Source of the DNA: Membranipora membranacea
Taxonomy: Eukaryota; Bryozoa; Gymnolaemata; Cheilostomatida; Membraniporidae
Reading direction: 5' to 3'
NCBI GenBank assembly: GCA_914767715.1
Contig: OU612066.1
Location: 33,828,283-33,892,282 of the forward strand
DNA length: 64,000 nt
The position numbers and the translations under genes were made by a program. Below, piece after piece: positions 58,812 through 64,000 of this stretch. The notes under the pieces are model-generated. The model did not search any database. It was given only the letters and a program-made list of their open reading frames with translations, and was not told the origin of the DNA. Numbering within the stretch: the stretch's first letter is position 1; each line of letters begins with the position of its first letter.

Positions 58812-59039
58812 ATATTATAGAAAAAGTTATTTGAAGTTGGATGTAGTTTAATGATATCTCTCTCAGAGTAAAATTTATCAACAAATTAAAATGATCTTCC
58901 AAAAGTGGTGCACATTTCTTGTTTATCAATTGATGTCCAGTAATGCCTGTAAAATTTGTGGAGCATTGATAAGGGTAAAAGGTGTAACAATCTTGATTAT
59001 TCATTAATTGGTACCAGGTGATAAGGGATGTTTTGGATA
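58812..59039. repeat. ~200-bp direct repeat, right copy
   Basis: Copy of 57014-57207 with an extra stretch near 58957-58985 (ATTTGTGGAGCATTGATAAG). It ends in GGGATGTTTTGGATA, the same LINE-derived edge as the left copy. Confidence 0.8.
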
Positions 59040-60490
59040 TTAGCTATCAACCTTTTTCGAAGTAAAATAAGTCATTAAGGTCGTTGATATTAATCAAGAA
59101 TAGAGTTGGTGCTATTATTGAGCCTTCTAATGGTATGTGATCCACGCAGTTAAAATGCTTGATGCAATATTATTTGCGATTGGATGAATATTATAAAATA
59201 AACAATCAGCTTCAGTGTTTGGATGCTATGATTCCTAATTATATCACGATCTTGCTTTTGTCCTTTTTTGTTTTAATTTCATGAGTATACTCTACTTACA
59301 ATTTTTTTTCCAATAATCCAAATCAAATTTTCTTGGCTGATTGGATTGCAAAAACAAACTAAATCGAAGGACAATTTGTTGAGCAAGTTAGTATTGACCG
59401 TCAGAACACCATGTTGTTGATGGTAGAACAAATTTCAGTGAGCAGGGAGAAGTCTCTTGAGTGATGATTGGCTGTGAGGCGATTGTGCAAGATACCATGA
59501 ACTATCAAATGAAGCCATAAAACAAGTCATAAAATTTCATTCCAGAAATAATGTCCAAATAATAATAAAATGCGCACAAAATGAACATATATATATAACG
59601 AAAACATATATTTAGTTGTACTTTTAAAATCCTACTAAACCTGAAACTGCATAAGCTTGGAAGAACTTGTCTATATTCAATGCACAAAGATGGGAGAGTG
59701 TTTTGAAGCATCCTAAAAATAGTGGCATCCTACTGTATGGGAAAATGAATTGATCAGAGGTTGCCGGAATATTTTTCTTTAACCTGGTAGCTTATTTACA
59801 TACTAATTATTGGCACGGTTATTCCCTTTTGATATTATTTTCAGGTATCATACTGCAAAGACAGTGTTATCTTTAACGCATTCGCGTCAAGTTCCATCTG
59901 ATACAGATAAGAATATATCAATGTGTATAGTAATGCATGCCCGACCTTCTCTTTGGATTTTTTTGGGGAGCATAACAGAAAGTTAGCCGGACAACTGTTT
60001 TTGAAATTTAACAGAAAGTTAACGGGAATCCCCTTCATTTTCTTTTTTTTGAACAAGTCGAGAAATGTGTTTCAACTTTTTTTCTTCTGTGGTAAAGGTG
60101 CAATAGGCCAAACAAACAACATAAGAAAATTAAAAACTGGGATGAGGCGCTGAAATGATGGAAATATCAGCATACAAAACTTGCTTCATGCTGAGAATTT
60201 TTAATAAGCTCCATTTTTTCTGTATGGACAGTTTTTGAGCTCGAATTTAAACCTGTTCTCAGTGTTGCTCTCTCTCCAATCGGGTACTCTTTAGCACACG
60301 AAATGTAGGATAAGGGAGCTGAAATTGGGCTTATCTTGAAAAACAATTTTTTGTAAGGAAAACATTTTTTTTGATTCAGCATCAATACTATTGAAAACTG
60401 GTAAGTAAAGGGGTTTGGAGAAATAAAGGGGATCATAAGACCACATGTGTACATATAATTCGTCATCATTTCAAGATATTTGACTATACG
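59040..60490. other. non-coding stretch
   Basis: AT-rich. A short imprecise repeat, CAGAAAGTTA(G/A)C(C/G)GG, lies near 59977-60025. No gene or RNA seen. Confidence 0.45.
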
Positions 60491-60894
60491 CCAGTTCTCA
60501 GGATGGAAAGAAGGAGAAGATGTCATCTCACTTTCCACTTCACAGTTTTTTCAAGGAAAAGGCTGCAATATTTGTCATATTTTCCCCCAGTTTGTAGAAG
60601 CAAACCTTAGGGAAAAAACAAACTGTAGTGTGGACTTCAACACTTACCCACTAGAGGCCTGTCACTCTATTGACTTAGCCACCAGCTAATCCCTATTACT
60701 CAATCGCTGAACCTAAAAGTCACTGGCTGCATAGAAATGATAACCTGCACTCACAGCTACACAACTTACCTCAAAAAGTAGGTGTGAAATCTCTATAGAT
60801 CATCTGATAATGATAGTAATTATACTCTTTGAGATAATGATCGCTGTAATTTGGATTTATCTCTTCCTTAATTGTTATTATAAAGTGTATCTGA
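60491..60894. repeat. duplicated 5' flank of tRNA-His, copy 2
   Basis: Near-identical to 54450-54873. The hairpin is conserved at 60580-60616 (TTTTCCCCCAGTTTG / CAAACCTTAGGGAAAA). Confidence 0.85.
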
Positions 60895-60966
60895 GCCATG
60901 ATAGTATAGTGGTCAGTACTTCGCGTTGTGGCCGCGAAAACCCAGGTTCGAATCCTGGTCATGGCA
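60895..60966 (+). tRNA. tRNA-His (GTG), copy 2
   Basis: The body is identical to the gene at 54874-54945, with anticodon GTG. Upstream flank is duplicated; the downstream flank diverges after about 15 bp. Confidence 0.95.
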
Positions 60967-62394
60967 TGTTTTGAAAAAATGAAACCACCAAAGCACCTAG
61001 GATTGGACTGTGGCCACCCTTTACAAAAGCTGACATTTCCTTGACATTCCTGACATTTCCTGACATTTGATTGGTGACGCCAACATGAGAGATAAAAAAA
61101 TTTGAAAGTTTGATGGTGGTGAGGGACTGTTGTTGAAATTTTATTTTAGTTTCATTCAAGACTATGCTTCAACAAAACAAAATATTCAAAATAACAAAAA
61201 CAAATCAACAGATAATAAAATACTAGGTAAGATCTTGAATTTTAGGAACTATCAGATTTTCAGTACAGTGATTAATTATAAATGTACTTTTAGTTTTCAA
61301 TGATTTAGTCGTAATAAAAAGGAACTGCTAGATGTGAGTGTGCTTTGGGTTATGGAAGCCCACAGTGAAACAACAAAGTTTGGGCAATTATCTCATTTGT
61401 GGTGCTAAATCATTAAGATCATTCTTTCCCCTGAATACTCATTTTTATTCAAAAATATGTTATCTCAGCAGATGAGCATTAGACAAAAATAATGTTTGCG
61501 AAATAAATCAGTCAGCCTGTTATTTAATGGACTGTATAGAAAACATTTTAATTTTCCATATTTACTTGAACATAAATAACCAAAGACTGAATACAAACCT
61601 AGACAGGACACTGTATGGAGCATTAGCATTGGGGCACTGAGGCATTTAATTGTTGGTGTCGACATTGAGTTGTGTAGTAGCATGGGTGCTATCATTGACT
61701 TGCAGTCCACGTATTAGCAGGTTTTATTGAGAATTTCCTCAATTTTGATTGGATTTTGAGTTTGCACATTGTAACACTTTGAGCGAATTTCTTAATGAAA
61801 CAACATCAAATTTATTGATAACAAAATGTTGTTGAATGGAAGGGAATTTTGAAGTTTTTTAAATTAACTGCCTCATTTTAGCTGTCAATAATGTCAAGAT
61901 CAGTGGATATTTGCCTAGGCACTAAGGCTCTAGCAAATTGCTTTAAAGGTTGGAGGGTGCAAAGCTTTAATGTGGATTGAGGTTTGCAAAATAATGGCTA
62001 GAAAAAGCCAAATTTGTTGTGTTATAACTGGCAATATTCTATGTGATTGCATTCACTGCTGGCTTTCACAGTACTTCAAAAGAGAAGAACAGGTATGAAT
62101 TTAGTCTGATTTGCAATAATTGAAGCTGGATGGGCAAAACTGTAGGTGTTTGATGTGTGATAAAATAGGGTTCAGAATCAACCATTTGTCAAAGGATCAA
62201 ATAATAGCCTCACATGACGTTACCACCGACGCTACACTAATTGTGTATTCGGTGAAGAAAATGATGTTTACTTTCATCGCGATTCAATAAATTTAAGTGA
62301 AGGCTCCACGCCTTAATATAAAGACTGGTCAAAGGTGAATTTATATAATTCTCATATCATATCACAGATTTTTCCACTTACTTTGGCATAAGTC
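60967..62394. other. non-coding stretch
   Basis: Contains a short irregular tandem of TGACATTCC-like words at about 61031-61068. Fragments resembling 55130-55440 (ATAACAAAAACAAATCAACAG and TGGGTTATGGAAGCCCACAG) show that the tRNA-His duplication once extended further. No gene seen. Confidence 0.5.
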
Positions 62395-63345
62395 CGTAAG
62401 GGTTCACATACTCATTATTTTCTTGTTTCTATTATTTCACTACATCAATCCATTTTTTCATTATTAAATTGCTTCGTTTAGGGTTCTGTTTAATAGGGGA
62501 GTCAAATGGACCTATTGTATAGACAAAAAAACTAATGATACGTGATCCGCTTGATGCTTTGCTTGTTTCGATTGGTTGAATAATGACAATGTCAAACGGA
62601 CATTTCTTTATGCTTTTTAACATCTGATGATAATAATTAATCTGATATAATAATGGAATACTCAAATGAATAGATAACAGTGTGTAATAACACCAAGTTA
62701 ATAATACAGCAAAATCGATAAGGAGGAAGTGATGAAAGAATGTAGTAATATATCAATGTCTTCAAGACAGATATTTTACTGAAATTGCCGCCTTTGCCTA
62801 ACAATATAAAAAAAATTCCTAGCCTCGTGACAACTATTTTCCTAGGAGTGAAAAAGATGCAAATGAAATAAAGCAGCAACTCACAAACTCTAAAAAAAAG
62901 AGCAAGGCAAAGTCTTGTCTAAATTCATCGTTTATATCCAGAAGTGAAACACACAGGGGAGGGGGATGATGGGTTATCCTCAGTGCAGTGAATAATAACA
63001 GTAGCAGACAACCACAAAAATTATATTTTGATATTTGATGCATAATGATGAACTATTTCTAGATTTGGATGTAACAATAAATATTAAATTTGAAAATTTC
63101 AATGATTTCAATTAAAAACTCTCTTCCACCATTTTGTTACAGTAACACAAATACCCATACTGTGAAAATAAATACATTATTGGAAAAAAATGATGTTTAT
63201 GTGTTTTGTAGTGTCAATCTTTATACATTAACAGTCATCTCAGTTACAAAATCATCTACAAAAACAATATTATTGCTCTCAATAACGAAAATTGAGCATT
63301 TTCTTTGAGATTATACACAAAACACAGCCTCTCAATTTAATTCAG
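62395..63345. repeat. ~1-kb duplicated block, copy B
   Basis: Second copy of 50140-51130, direct orientation, diverged by substitutions and indels. It is followed directly by a copy of the ~180-bp dispersed repeat (63360-63506). Confidence 0.82.
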
Positions 63346-63507
63346 GTTATTGCAGCCGTGGGGTAGACTCAGCATAATCTCCTGTTTCTTGGGTTCAAAC
63401 AGTGATAAATCAACTCAAGATATGAATCTTCAGAACTATCAAGCTCTAATCTACACTTTGGTACCTGTCTCAGATCTGCCAGATAATGATTGATGGTTTG
63501 ATGTTCC

Positions 63508-63529
63508 GGGGGGGGGGGGGGGGGGGGGG
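63508..63529. repeat. 22-base poly-G run
   Basis: Twenty-two uninterrupted G residues lie just after the last dispersed-repeat copy. The length may be a sequencing or assembly artefact. Confidence 0.9.
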
Positions 63530-64000
63530 AACACTGATAAAAAAAAACTAAAAATGACTTTGTGTCAAAGGGATTTTGTGACTAACTGTTGCGATTTTAA
63601 AATCAATTGTTCCGAAAACAGGAAAAAAATTCCAACTTAGATGTGCAACAGGTAAGTAAAAAGATGACAGCTGAGGCTAATTGCTCTGCCATAATGCGGT
63701 TCACTGGAATTTCCATATATATAACCTACACAACCGATAACCTGTACAAATCTTATTTCGATCATAAATATATGTTAATTATTTACAAATAAAACAGTTC
63801 ATTAAACTCTGGGCAGAATTGAAAATTTTGTCTGCTACTGTTGACCTCATTACGATTGGCACAATATCCGATAACTTCAGCATTACTTGAGAGGACGAGG
63901 TTGTCACTCTTGTTTGTACGTTACTAAAATTAGAACAATCAAATTCACTTATGAAGCTTCGGAAGATATCAAACTTAATTGTCTGATGCATAGGCTTTCA
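63530..64000. other. right-edge sequence, non-coding
   Basis: No supported gene. A short open block (about 63622-63651) between AACAG and GTAAGT could be a small exon, but it encodes only about ten residues and nothing recognisable. Confidence 0.35.

Noticed and set aside
57014-59039. LTRs of a BEL/Pao element
   Set aside because: The repeats lack TG...CA ends and a primer-binding site, and they contain LINE coding sequence at their edge.

Overview
This window is nuclear DNA from an animal, most likely a marine invertebrate. The protein-coding genes are split by GT-AG introns of a few hundred bases to about 1.4 kb. They encode metazoan proteins: an SSUH2-like protein, an ER protein disulfide isomerase ending in KDEL, an ankyrin/SAM scaffold of the USH1G/ANKS4B type, and APC10. 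The DNA is AT-rich and full of non-LTR retrotransposons, foldback elements and MITEs. I cannot name the species or phylum from the sequence alone.

Layout. 0.2-4.9 kb: the last six exons of an SSUH2-like gene (+), cut by the left edge. 5-17 kb: mostly non-coding, with two orphan exon candidates, a U2-snRNA-like fragment, a pair of diverged ~1.4-2.2 kb direct repeats, and a hAT-type MITE inserted in one of them. 17-20.4 kb: an apparently intact CR1/L2/Jockey-like LINE ORF (-) with a PHD finger, endonuclease and reverse transcriptase. 21-25.3 kb: two tandem-repeat blocks (223 bp and 82 bp units) around two small unidentified 3' exons. 25.4-27.5 kb: a second, broken LINE (-) cut at its 5' side by a large nested foldback. 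28-31.1 kb: a frameshifted RING/B-box fragment, a 25-copy 39-bp minisatellite and a stray copy of the last SSUH2 exon.

32.4-46.1 kb is the gene-dense core: PDI (+, ten exons) converges on the ankyrin/SAM gene (-, two exons), followed by APC10 (+, four exons). 46-64 kb is a tRNA district built by local duplication: two tRNA-Asn (-), two tRNA-His (+) and two tRNA-Val (+, one UAC and one AAC). These sit among duplicated blocks, a foldback flanked by TTAA that carries a tRNA-like core, a LINE 3' fragment and a BEL/Pao fragment.

The host genes do not form a pathway: ER oxidative folding, apical PDZ-network scaffolding and ubiquitin-dependent cell-cycle control are separate functions that happen to be neighbours. 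I found no convincing undescribed multi-gene system. The most informative items are the anticodon change between the duplicated tRNA-Val genes, the several foldbacks with readable target-site duplications, and the duplicated SSUH2 terminal exon. All exon boundaries were read by eye from splice consensus and reading phase.
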